A stretch of DNA of 64,000 bases from Sphingomonas phyllosphaerae FA2 (lineage in GTDB: Bacteria; Pseudomonadota; Alphaproteobacteria; Sphingomonadales; Sphingomonadaceae), in contig NZ_KE386571.1 in assembly GCF_000427645.1 (NCBI RefSeq), positions 2,537,454 through 2,601,453 on the forward strand, read 5' to 3'. Every line of letters begins with the position of its first letter. Positions within the stretch are counted from its first letter, which is position 1. Made by a program: the position numbers and the translations under genes. This document shows positions 57,183-64,000 of this stretch, one piece after another. The notes beneath the pieces are model-generated. The model worked only from the letters and a program-made list of their open reading frames with translations. It was not told the DNA's origin and did no database searches.

Positions 57183-58057
57183 TCGCGCTTGCCGCGGCGT
57201 TGCTCGCCACGGCATGTACGACGGCGATGCCGCCAAAGCCGCTCACCTGGGCCGACCTCACCGCACGCCCGCGCGCCACGCCCGACGCCACGATCGCCTA
57301 TGGCGACGACGCGCTGCAAAAGGTCGACGTCTGGCTGCCCGCGGGACCTGGACCGCATCGTACCGTGTTGATGGTCCACGGCGGCTGCTGGCAGACCGAG
57401 ATCGCCGACCGCCGGCTGATGGACTGGATCGCCGACGACCTGCGCCGCAGCGGCTATGCGGTGTGGAACATCGACTATCGCGGCGTCGACCGTAGCGGCG
57501 GCGGCTATCCCGGCACCTTCGCCGATGCCGCGGCGGCGGCCGACGCACTGCGCACCCATGCCGCGCGCTTCAGGCTCGATACGTCGCACGTCGTCGCGGT
57601 CGGCCATTCGGCGGGCGGGCACCTCGCGCTGTGGCTGGCGGCCCGCCCGCGCCTCCCCGCGACCAGCCCGCTCGCCACCCCCGACCCGCTGAAGATCGCG
57701 CACGTCATTAGCCTCGGCGGCCTCCCCGATCTCGAAGCCACCGCCACCAGCCCCGACAATGGCTGCGGCACCGAGGTGGTAGCGAAGCTGGTCGGCACCG
57801 ACCGCGCCGATCCTTATGCCGACACCTCTGTCCCCCGGCTCTTCCCGCTCGGCGTGCCGCAAGACCTCGTCAACGGCCGCGCCGACCGCATCATCCCCTT
57901 CCGCATGGCAACCGACTATGTCGCGAAGGCGCGCGCCGCAGGCGACCCCGCAACGGTGCATGAAGTGCCGGACACCGGCCATGTCGAACTGGTCACGCCG
58001 GGAACCGCGGCATGGGCAGAGACGAAGCACTTGATCGCGGCAGCATTCGGCCGGTGA
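57161..58057 (+). CDS. Alpha/beta-hydrolase esterase lipoprotein
   Basis: A 298-residue exported serine hydrolase. The signal peptide ends in LLATAC (Cys near residue 18), consistent with lipidation. Oxyanion motif VHGGCW, nucleophile Ser in GHSAGGH, acid Asp in GRADRIIPF and His in DTGHVEL form the catalytic set seen in kynurenine-formamidase-like and BD-FAE esterases. GTG at 57161 is inferred because it is the only start giving a proper signal peptide. The 22-base overlap with the OpgC-like gene suggests a joint role in adding and removing acyl groups. Confidence 0.85.
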   Translation: MARAPQLIALAAALLATACTTAMPPKPLTWADLTARPRATPDATIAYGDDALQKVDVWLPAGPGPHRTVLMVHGGCWQTEIADRRLMDWIADDLRRSGYAVWNIDYRGVDRSGGGYPGTFADAAAAADALRTHAARFRLDTSHVVAVGHSAGGHLALWLAARPRLPATSPLATPDPLKIAHVISLGGLPDLEATATSPDNGCGTEVVAKLVGTDRADPYADTSVPRLFPLGVPQDLVNGRADRIIPFRMATDYVAKARAAGDPATVHEVPDTGHVELVTPGTAAWAETKHLIAAAFGR

Positions 58058-58067
58058 CGCTGCCGAT

Positions 58068-58096
58068 TTGCAGCCACCGCCCCCTTCCCCTATAGC
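58068..58096 (+). promoter_or_regulatory. Sigma-70 promoter of purC
   Basis: TTGCAG (58068-58073) and TATAGC (58091-58096) are separated by exactly 17 bases, giving a start near 58103. This is the best-matching promoter I found in the window. Confidence 0.6.
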
Positions 58097-58110
58097 CGCG
58101 ACTGATTCCC

Positions 58111-58155
58111 CGCCCCGGCCGTCCGCAAACCCGCGCCGCCGGGGCGCTTCTTTTC
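58111..58155 (+). promoter_or_regulatory. Terminator-like hairpin in purC leader (possible attenuator)
   Basis: A 9-bp perfect stem CGCCCCGGC/GCCGGGGCG (58111-58119 with 58138-58146) with an 18-base loop is followed by CTTCTTTTC. It lies between the promoter and the purC ribosome site, so it could stop transcription before purC. No alternative anti-terminator pairing is obvious. Confidence 0.45.
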
Positions 58156-58165
58156 GAGGGCAAGC

Positions 58166-58945
58166 ATGGCACGCAGGCGGCAGATCTACGAAGGCAAGGC
58201 GAAGATCCTCTACGAGGGTCCCGAGCCCGGCACGCTGATCCAGTATTTCAAGGATGACGCCACCGCCTTCAACGCCCAGAAAAAGGGCACGATCAACGGC
58301 AAGGGCGTGCTCAACAATCGTATCTCCGAGCATATCTTCACGCTGCTCGATCATATCGGCGTGCCGACGCACTTCATCCGTCGCCTCAACATGCGCGAGC
58401 AGTTGATCCGGCAGGTCGAAATCGTCCCGATCGAGGTCGTCGTCCGCAACGTCGCCGCCGGCTCGATCAGCAAGCGGCTCGGGATCGAGGAAGGCGTCAA
58501 GCTGCCGCGCACGATCCTCGAATATTATTACAAGGACGATGCGCTCGGCGATCCGATGATCTCCGACGAGCATATCGCGGCGTTCGGCTGGGCCAGCCAG
58601 GAGGAGATGCACGACATCGCCGATCTGGCGATTCGCGTGAACGACTTCCTGTCGGGGCTGTTCGCGGGCGTCGGCATCCGGCTGGTCGACTTCAAGCTGG
58701 AGTTCGGCCGGATCTGGGACAATGACTACGGCCGCATCATCCTCGCCGACGAGATCAGCCCGGACGGCTGCCGGCTGTGGGACATGGCCTCGAACGAGAA
58801 GCTCGACAAGGATCGCTTCCGCCGGGACATGGGCGGCGAGGTCGAGGCCTATCAGGAAGTTGCGCGCCGGCTCGGCCTGTTGCCGGAAGGCGGCGACACC
58901 GCGGTGCTCGACCTCGAAGAGCATCGCAAGAGCCGCGGCAAGTAA
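58166..58945 (+). CDS. purC: Phosphoribosylaminoimidazole-succinocarboxamide synthase (SAICAR synthase)
   Basis: Joins CAIR and aspartate with ATP in purine synthesis. 259 residues, the usual bacterial length. Conserved motifs are [10 protein letters not shown] at the N-terminus, [29 protein letters not shown] and [10 protein letters not shown] followed by [20 protein letters not shown] lies upstream of the ATG. First gene of purC-purS-purQ. The 46-base gap before purS contains a 22-base palindrome. Confidence 0.98.
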   Translation: MARRRQIYEGKAKILYEGPEPGTLIQYFKDDATAFNAQKKGTINGKGVLNNRISEHIFTLLDHIGVPTHFIRRLNMREQLIRQVEIVPIEVVVRNVAAGSISKRLGIEEGVKLPRTILEYYYKDDALGDPMISDEHIAAFGWASQEEMHDIADLAIRVNDFLSGLFAGVGIRLVDFKLEFGRIWDNDYGRIILADEISPDGCRLWDMASNEKLDKDRFRRDMGGEVEAYQEVARRLGLLPEGGDTAVLDLEEHRKSRGK

Positions 58946-58956
58946 CCGCCACGCTT

Positions 58957-58978
58957 GCCCCGGCGCGCGCGCCGGGGC
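58957..58978. other. Perfect 22-base palindrome between purC and purS
   Basis: GCCCCGGCGCG and its exact complement abut with no spacer, forming a very stable RNA hairpin (practical loop of four bases). It has no U-tract. It could protect or process the purC mRNA end, or reduce read-through into purSQ. Confidence 0.6.
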
Positions 58979-58991
58979 ATAGCGCGCGGCC

Positions 58992-59222
58992 ATGAAACTT
59001 CGCATCTACGTGACGCTCAAGCCCGGCGTGCTCGACCCGCAGGGCAAGGCGATCGAACACGCCCTTTCGGGGCTCGGCTTCTCGGGCGTCGATAGCGCGC
59101 GGGTCGGCAAGCTGATCGAGCTGGAGGTCGCCGACGACACCGCCGATGCGGACGTCGACGCGATGTGCCGGCAGCTGCTCGCCAACACCGTCATCGAAAA
59201 TTACCGGATCGAGCGCGCGTGA
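58992..59222 (+). CDS. purS: Phosphoribosylformylglycinamidine synthase subunit PurS
   Basis: Small 76-residue subunit that bridges PurL and PurQ in the FGAM synthase complex. Family hallmarks: [19 protein letters not shown], a [12 protein letters not shown] block and [12 protein letters not shown] at the end. Its stop overlaps the purQ start (GTGA). PurS is required because PurL here is the short form. Confidence 0.97.
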   Translation: MKLRIYVTLKPGVLDPQGKAIEHALSGLGFSGVDSARVGKLIELEVADDTADADVDAMCRQLLANTVIENYRIERA

Positions 59223-59887
59223 AGACCGCGGTCATCGTCTTCCCCGGCTCCAACTGCGACCGCGATATCGCGGTGGCGCTGGAGCAGGCGACCGGCACCG
59301 CGCCGCACATGGTGTGGCACCGCGACACCGAGCTGCCCGCCGGGATCGGCGTGGTGGCGGTACCCGGCGGCTTCTCCTACGGCGACTATCTGCGCTCCGG
59401 CGCGCTGGCCGCACGCTCGCCGATCATGACCGCGGTGCGCGAACAGGCGGCGCGCGGGCTGAAGGTGCTGGGCGTCTGCAACGGCTTTCAGGTGCTGACC
59501 GAGGCCGGGCTGCTGCCCGGCGCGCTGATGCGCAACGCCGGGCTCAACTTCGTCTGCCGCGACGTCGCGCTGACCGTCGAGAATGCCGGCACCGTCTTCA
59601 CCCGCGGCTACACGGCCGGCGAGCAGGTCCGCTTCCCGGTCGCGCACCATGACGGCAATTACGTCGCCGACCCCGAAACGCTCGACCGTCTGGAGGGCGA
59701 AGGCCAGGTCGCGTTCCGCTATGCCGAGCCGGTCAACGGCAGCGCGCGCAACATCGCCGGGATCGTCAGCGCCGACGGCAATGTGCTCGGCATGATGCCG
59801 CACCCCGAGCGTCGCATCGAACCCGCGCACGGCGGCGACGATGGCAAGCGGATGTTCGCCGGACTGCTGGAGGCGGTGGGGGCATAA
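59219..59887 (+). CDS. purQ: Phosphoribosylformylglycinamidine synthase subunit PurQ (glutaminase)
   Basis: Class I glutamine amidotransferase of 222 residues that feeds ammonia to PurL. The nucleophile Cys is in [10 protein letters not shown], the catalytic His-Glu pair in MMPHPERR, and the N-terminus [12 protein letters not shown] with [14 protein letters not shown] is diagnostic of PurQ. GTG at 59219 overlaps the purS stop; longer frames lie inside purS. No terminator is evident in the 165 bases after it. Confidence 0.97.
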   Translation: MKTAVIVFPGSNCDRDIAVALEQATGTAPHMVWHRDTELPAGIGVVAVPGGFSYGDYLRSGALAARSPIMTAVREQAARGLKVLGVCNGFQVLTEAGLLPGALMRNAGLNFVCRDVALTVENAGTVFTRGYTAGEQVRFPVAHHDGNYVADPETLDRLEGEGQVAFRYAEPVNGSARNIAGIVSADGNVLGMMPHPERRIEPAHGGDDGKRMFAGLLEAVGA

Positions 59888-60052
59888 GCCTCCCCGCCGC
59901 CCCGGCCCCTGCGACCAGCGCCGGAGTGCGTTGATCGGAAGCCCGGCCTTTCATCTGCGGTTCGCTTGCTCTCGCTGGACCGCCGAGCGAAATCGGGTCG
60001 TTCGGCTCCGGCCGCTTCCGCGGCGCACCTACGAACGACAGGATCACCGCCG

Positions 60053-61060
60053 ATGAAGATCGCCATGCTCGCCCCGATCGCGTGGCGCACCCCGCCGCGC
60101 CATTACGGTCCGTGGGAACTCGTCACCCATCTGCTTACCGAGGCGCTGGTCGAACGCGGCGTCGACGTCACGCTGTTCGCGACGCTCGACAGCATCACCG
60201 CTGCCACGCTCGACGGCGTCGTCCCCGCCCCCTACTCCGAAGACCCGCGCATCGACGCGAAGGTGTGGGAATATCGCCACCTCAGCCACCTGTTCGCACA
60301 GGCGGACCGGTTCGACCTGATCCACAATCAGGCCGATTTCCCCGCGCACGCCTTCGCGCCGCTGGTCGACACGCCGATGGTGACGACGATCCACGGCTTC
60401 TCGTCGGATCGCATCCTGCCGATGTACGCACCCTTTCAGGACCGCGTGCATTATGTCGCGATCAGCGATGCCGACCGGCACCCCGACCTGCGGTACGCCG
60501 CGACGATCCACCACGGCATCCCGCTCGACGATTTCCGCTTCGACCCCATCGGCAGCGACGACCTGCTGTTCTTCGGCCGGCTTCATCCCGACAAGGGCGC
60601 GGCGGAGGCGATCGCGGCGGCGCGCGCAGCGGGGCGCGCACTGAACCTCTACGGGATCGTGCAGGATCAGGGCTATCACGACCGCGCGGTCGCCCCGGCG
60701 CTCGACGATCGCATCCGCTATCACGGCGCGGTCGGGGGCGAGGCGCGCGTCGCGGCGCTGGGCGAGGCGCGCGCGCTGCTCCACCTCATCAACTTCGACG
60801 AGCCGTTCGGCCTGTCGGTGATCGAGGCGATGGCGTGCGGGACGCCGGTGATCGCCACGCGTCGCGGCTCAATGCCAGAGCTGATCGAGGACGGCGTCAC
60901 GGGCTTTCTGGTCGACACGCCCGAGCAAGCGGTCGCCGCGATCGAACGCACGAGCGACATCGATCGCGCCGCCTGCCGCCGGGCGGTCGCTGAGCGGTTC
61001 AGCGTCGCGCGGATGGCCGACGAGTATATCGCGCTCTACCGAAATATTCTGGGACGCTAA
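60053..61060 (+). CDS. Glycosyltransferase family 4 protein
   Basis: A 335-residue GT-B-fold enzyme. The N-terminal part KIAMLAPIAWRTPPRHYGPWE matches a group of GT4 enzymes with a short glycine-poor acceptor domain. The nucleotide-sugar site includes LFFGRLHPDKG and the E-x7-E motif in EPFGLSVIEAMACGTPVIA. Sugar donor and acceptor unknown. The ATG at 60053 is preferred over an in-frame ATG at 59966. It seems to be a single-gene unit bounded downstream by a 32-bp inverted repeat. Confidence 0.88.
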   Translation: MKIAMLAPIAWRTPPRHYGPWELVTHLLTEALVERGVDVTLFATLDSITAATLDGVVPAPYSEDPRIDAKVWEYRHLSHLFAQADRFDLIHNQADFPAHAFAPLVDTPMVTTIHGFSSDRILPMYAPFQDRVHYVAISDADRHPDLRYAATIHHGIPLDDFRFDPIGSDDLLFFGRLHPDKGAAEAIAAARAAGRALNLYGIVQDQGYHDRAVAPALDDRIRYHGAVGGEARVAALGEARALLHLINFDEPFGLSVIEAMACGTPVIATRRGSMPELIEDGVTGFLVDTPEQAVAAIERTSDIDRAACRRAVAERFSVARMADEYIALYRNILGR

Positions 61061-61068
61061 CCTACCTT

Positions 61069-61145
61069 CGTCATTGCGAGCGCAGCGAAGCAATCCAGTG
61101 CTGGCGCGCGGAACACTGGATTGCTTCGCTGCGCTCGCAATGACG
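61069..61145. repeat. Perfect 32-bp inverted repeat, family E
   Basis: Left arm 61069-61100 (CGTCATTGCGAGCGCAGCGA, then AGCAATCCAGTG) is the exact complement of 61114-61145; the 13-base loop is not symmetric. It lies between the GT4 and glutaredoxin/MauE genes, both on the plus strand. The unit is a well-known type of sphingomonad intergenic repeat. Confidence 0.92.
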
Positions 61146-61168
61146 GCAACTCGGCCTATCTTCGTGGC

Positions 61169-61912
61169 ATGATCCCGACGACCGACAAGCGCGCCACGCT
61201 CTACCGGATGGTAATGCCCACGCACACCTGTCCGTATGGCGTGAAGGCCAAGGACCTGTTGCAGCGGCGCGGCTATGCGGTCGACGATCATTGGCTGCGC
61301 ACCCGCGAGGAAACCGACGCCTTCAAGGCCGAGCATGGCGTCAAAACCACGCCGCAAACCTTCATCGATGGCGAGCGGGTCGGCGGCTATGACGACCTGC
61401 GCCGCTTCTTCGGCCTCCATGTGCCCACGCCCGGCGAGACGAGCTACCGCCCGGTGCTGGCAGTGTTTGCGATGACCGCGCTGATGTCGCTCGCGGCGAG
61501 CACCGCCGAGTTCGGGACGCCGTTGACGATCCGGGCCGCGGAATGGTTTATCTCGTTCAGCATGTGCGTGCTCGCGCTGCTCAAGCTGCAAGATGTCGAA
61601 ACCTTCTCGACGATGTTCCTCAACTACGATCTGCTGGCAAAACGCTGGGTGCGTTACGGCTACGTCTATCCGTTCGCCGAAGGGCTGGCGGGGGTGCTGA
61701 TGACCGCGCATGTCGCGAACTGGCTGTCGGTGCCGGTCGCGCTGTTCATCGGGACGGTCGGCGCGGTGTCGGTGTTCAAGGCGGTCTACATCGACAAGCG
61801 CGAACTCAAGTGCGCCTGCGTCGGCGGCGCGACCCGCGTACCGCTGGGGTTCGTGTCGCTCACCGAAAACGTCATGATGATCGCGATGGCGGCGTGGATG
61901 GTCGCCGCATAG
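61169..61912 (+). CDS. Glutaredoxin / MauE-DoxX membrane fusion protein
   Basis: A 247-residue fusion. Residues 1-85 form a glutaredoxin domain: CPYG at the active site (single Cys with Gly in place of the second Cys) and TPQTFIDGERVGGYDDLRRFF, the glutathione-binding stretch. Residues about 95-247 have four helices with a MauE/DoxX-like pattern; a conserved CxC occurs in ELKCACVGG between helices 3 and 4. This suggests a membrane redox protein using a thiol relay. The ATG at 61169 is chosen; an in-frame codon at 61121 lies inside the repeat. Downstream is the convergent RegBA redox sensor pair. Confidence 0.85.
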   Translation: MIPTTDKRATLYRMVMPTHTCPYGVKAKDLLQRRGYAVDDHWLRTREETDAFKAEHGVKTTPQTFIDGERVGGYDDLRRFFGLHVPTPGETSYRPVLAVFAMTALMSLAASTAEFGTPLTIRAAEWFISFSMCVLALLKLQDVETFSTMFLNYDLLAKRWVRYGYVYPFAEGLAGVLMTAHVANWLSVPVALFIGTVGAVSVFKAVYIDKRELKCACVGGATRVPLGFVSLTENVMMIAMAAWMVAA

Positions 61913-61913
61913 C

Positions 61914-62045
61914 CGTCGCCCCTGCGCAGGCAGAGGCCCATGGCTGTGTCGTGCCGCGGTAAGCCTGACACACGAGAGACATCCCTGTGTCAGACTTGAC
62001 GCGACATTCGACAGACATAGGCCCCTGCCTCCGCAGGGGCGTCGG
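61914..62045. repeat. REP-like paired inverted repeat, family B (second copy)
   Basis: Left arm GTCGCCCCTGCGCAGGCAGA with GGCCCATGGCTGTGTC; right arm CGACAGACATAGGCCCCTGC with CTCCGCAGGGGCGTC. An inner hairpin CTGACACA/TGTGTCAG lies between. Same family as 6703-6838. It fills the gap between the convergent stops of the glutaredoxin gene and regA. Confidence 0.85.
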
Positions 62046-62047
62046 GG

Positions 62048-62578
62048 CTACAAATGCCGCTTCCCCAGCTTCCGCGCCAGCGTCCGCCGGTGCATCCCCA
62101 GCCGCCGCGCCGCTTCCGAAACGTTGAACCCGCAATCCGCCAGCGTCTGGTGGATATGCTCCCATTCCAGCGTCCGCAGCGAGGTGGGCGGCGCGACCAG
62201 TTCGACGCTGGCGTCGCCCTCGCCGCTCGCCTGGAACGCCGCCTCGATGTCATCGGAATTGGCCGGCTTCGACAGATAGTTCGTCGCCCCCAGCTTCACC
62301 GCCTCGACCGCGGTCGCGATGCTGGCGAAGCCGGTCAGCACCACGATCCGCATCTCCGCGTCGCGCGCATGGAGCCGCGCGACGCACGTCAGCCCGGAGG
62401 CATTGCCAAGCCGCAGGTCGACCACCGCATGATCGGGCTTCAGCGCATCCACCGCCGCGTCGAGATCGTCGGGATCGGTGATCGCGCGGACCTGATAGCC
62501 GCGCCGCTCGAACGACCGCGCCAGCGTCCGCGCGAACACCTCGTCATCCTCGACGATCAACAGCCGCCGCTCGCTCAT
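62048..62578 (-). CDS. regA: Response regulator RegA/ActR/PrrA
   Basis: A 176-residue redox response regulator. Receiver domain with phosphoacceptor Asp54 in VVDLRLG and Lys104 in YLSKPA. A Fis-type HTH near residues 138-170 (NVSEAARRLGMHRRTLARKL) matches the almost invariant RegA DNA-binding helix. In other alphaproteobacteria it controls oxidases, carbon and nitrogen fixation and photosynthesis. ATG at 62578 overlaps the regB stop (ATGA). Confidence 0.95.
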   Translation of the reverse strand: MSERRLLIVEDDEVFARTLARSFERRGYQVRAITDPDDLDAAVDALKPDHAVVDLRLGNASGLTCVARLHARDAEMRIVVLTGFASIATAVEAVKLGATNYLSKPANSDDIEAAFQASGEGDASVELVAPPTSLRTLEWEHIHQTLADCGFNVSEAARRLGMHRRTLARKLGKRHL

Positions 62579-63873
62579 GCGCCTTCCTCCGGGATCGAGA
62601 TCGCCGCGATCGGCAGCGTCAGCGTCACCTCGCCCCCGCCCCCTTCGCGGTTGCGCGCCGACACGGTGCCGCCCAGCGTCCGCAACACGTTGACCGCCAG
62701 GAAAAGCCCCAGCCCCGCGCCGCGCCGCGTCTTGGTGCTCATATAGGGCTTGCCGAGCCCGTCGAGGATCGCTGGCGCGAACCCGCGCCCGTCGTCGCGC
62801 ACCGACAGCACCAGCCGGTCGCCGTCCCACCACGCGCACAGCGCGATCGTGCGCCCGCCCGCCTCCAGCGCATTGTCGAGCAAATTGGTGATCGTCTGCG
62901 CCAGCGCCTTGTCGGCGACGATTCGCGGGTCGCCGGTCATCAGATGCTCATAGGCGGCGGCGACCTGCGTCTTGCCGCGCCAGTCGCCGACGATCCCCGA
63001 CAGGAAGGTCTTGAGCGTGGTGCGCACCGGCCCCATCCCGCGCACCTCGCCCGAGGCGAGCAGCACCTGGCTGAGAATGTCCTTGCAGCGCGTCACCTCG
63101 GTGCGCATGTCGTCGAGATCGGCGAGCAGCGCCGGCGAGGCGGCGATCGCGGGTTCGCGCCGCCAGTCGCCCAGCATCACCGCGATCGACGACAACGGCG
63201 TCCCCAGTTCATGCGCTGCGCCGCTGGCGAGCAGCCCCATGCGGACGATATGCTCCTCCTCGGCGGCGCGCTGACGCAGCGCGGCGAGCCGCGCGTCATG
63301 TTCGGAGACGTTGCGGACGATCCGCGTCACGAACAGCGCCAGCAAGGTGGCGGTGAGTGTGAAATTGAACCAGCTTCCCGCGACATAGGGGGTCGATAGC
63401 GTCGAGGCCCAGCCGCGCGGCAGTGCGAACGGTGGTGCGGCGTGCGCCAGCCATGCGAACAGGGCGCTGCTGAGCGCGACCATCGCCCAGCTCGCATGAT
63501 CGCGCAGCAGCAGCGCGGCGATCACGACTTGCAGCAGGAACAAGGTGACGAACGGATTGCCGACCCCGCCGCTGAGATACAGCTGCGTCGTCAGGCACGC
63601 GACATCGACCAGCAGCGTCGCGAACAGCGCGCCATAAGTGATCGGCCGCCGCCCGACGATCTGCGCGATCGCGAGATTGAGCGCGACCAGCACGGCGACC
63701 GCGCCCAGCATCGGCACCAGCGGCAGGTGCACCCCGACGACGAAATGGACGAGCAGGATCGTCGCGAGCTGCCCGCCGACCGCCAGCCAGCGCAGGATCG
63801 ACAACAGCCGCACGTTGCGCCGCCCGGCGTCCTCGCGCAGCCCGGTTCCGGCGATGATGTCAGACGCGGCCAT
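62575..63873 (-). CDS. regB: Redox sensor histidine kinase RegB/ActS/PrrB
   Basis: A 432-residue membrane kinase with six helices (residues 25-185). The ubiquinone-binding motif GGVGNPF lies at 102-108, between helices. The phosphoacceptor His221 is in GAAHELGTPL. The redox-active Cys263 sits in TRCKDIL, matching R. capsulatus RegB Cys265. An ATPase domain follows (NLLDNALEAGG, RDDGRGFAP, GAGLGLFLA). So both known redox inputs, quinone and Cys oxidation, look intact. The 127 bases upstream to the window edge hold no further gene. Confidence 0.95.
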   Translation of the reverse strand: MAASDIIAGTGLREDAGRRNVRLLSILRWLAVGGQLATILLVHFVVGVHLPLVPMLGAVAVLVALNLAIAQIVGRRPITYGALFATLLVDVACLTTQLYLSGGVGNPFVTLFLLQVVIAALLLRDHASWAMVALSSALFAWLAHAAPPFALPRGWASTLSTPYVAGSWFNFTLTATLLALFVTRIVRNVSEHDARLAALRQRAAEEEHIVRMGLLASGAAHELGTPLSSIAVMLGDWRREPAIAASPALLADLDDMRTEVTRCKDILSQVLLASGEVRGMGPVRTTLKTFLSGIVGDWRGKTQVAAAYEHLMTGDPRIVADKALAQTITNLLDNALEAGGRTIALCAWWDGDRLVLSVRDDGRGFAPAILDGLGKPYMSTKTRRGAGLGLFLAVNVLRTLGGTVSARNREGGGGEVTLTLPIAAISIPEEGA

Positions 63874-64000
63874 CGCCGCTCCATAGGGCGGATCGGGTCG
63901 GGAGCGCCATTGGTCAGATCGTCTCGATGGTGGAACCGCACGCGTGTCGGTCGTAGGAGACGGTCGGGGAAATTACCGCCGACAAGTCCATGCAAAGCCG

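Overview
The window is one chromosomal stretch from a high-GC alphaproteobacterium, most likely a Sphingomonas-type member of the Sphingomonadaceae. The protein sequences look sphingomonad throughout. The gene orders yfgM-bamB-der, nuoA-N followed by birA-coaX-rnj, and yajC-secD-secF are typical of the class. Several families of REP-like inverted repeats of the kind common in sphingomonad intergenic regions are present. Nothing points to a prophage, plasmid, CRISPR array or intact insertion sequence; this is mostly core genome.

Layout. 1-6.6 kb: end of an Nramp metal transporter, ychF, a possible surface lipoprotein, a small lipoprotein, and a tightly overlapping trio (phosphodiesterase lipoprotein, ArsC-like protein, phospholipase-D-like protein). 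7-13.5 kb: purL, a DUF418 membrane protein, the iron-storage pair bfd-bfr (bfd is only 56 codons), an HPt protein and der. 13.7-18.2 kb: bamB and its TPR partner, panB, a membrane protein, a Crp/Fnr regulator and tRNA-Pro(GGG). 18.3-21.7 kb: yajC-secD-secF. 21.7-40.5 kb: a long leftward cluster running nuoA to nuoN, then birA, coaX, RNase J, DUF1467 and DUF983. 40.6-45.2 kb: a Nudix gene, dcd, and a TonB-ExbB-ExbD-ExbD energy-transducing operon. 45.4-55.7 kb: an exported protein, folB, a GST, a GNAT enzyme, a compact palindromic element, DUF1285-nudL-cca, a GGDEF/EAL protein, parC and a LysR regulator. 56-64 kb: an OpgC-like membrane protein with an esterase, purC-purS-purQ, a glycosyltransferase, a glutaredoxin/MauE fusion, and the RegB/RegA redox two-component pair.

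How the genes fit together. Respiration and redox are the main themes: complex I, RegBA, the glutaredoxin membrane fusion and DUF1467/DUF983. Iron handling (bfd-bfr, TonB system, two Fur-like boxes) and envelope assembly (BamB, SecDF-YajC, several lipoproteins) come next. Purine synthesis is split: purL lies about 50 kb from purCSQ.

The least ordinary features are a 311-bp nested palindromic element with CTAG ends between a GNAT gene and a DUF1285 gene (47879-48189), a birA gene with no ATG, GTG or TTG that could give a full-length protein, a promoter plus terminator-like hairpin in the purC leader, and a proline/threonine-repeat lipoprotein whose C-terminus resembles TbpB-type surface barrels. 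I found no clear new multi-gene system. The palindromic element is the best candidate for something undescribed.
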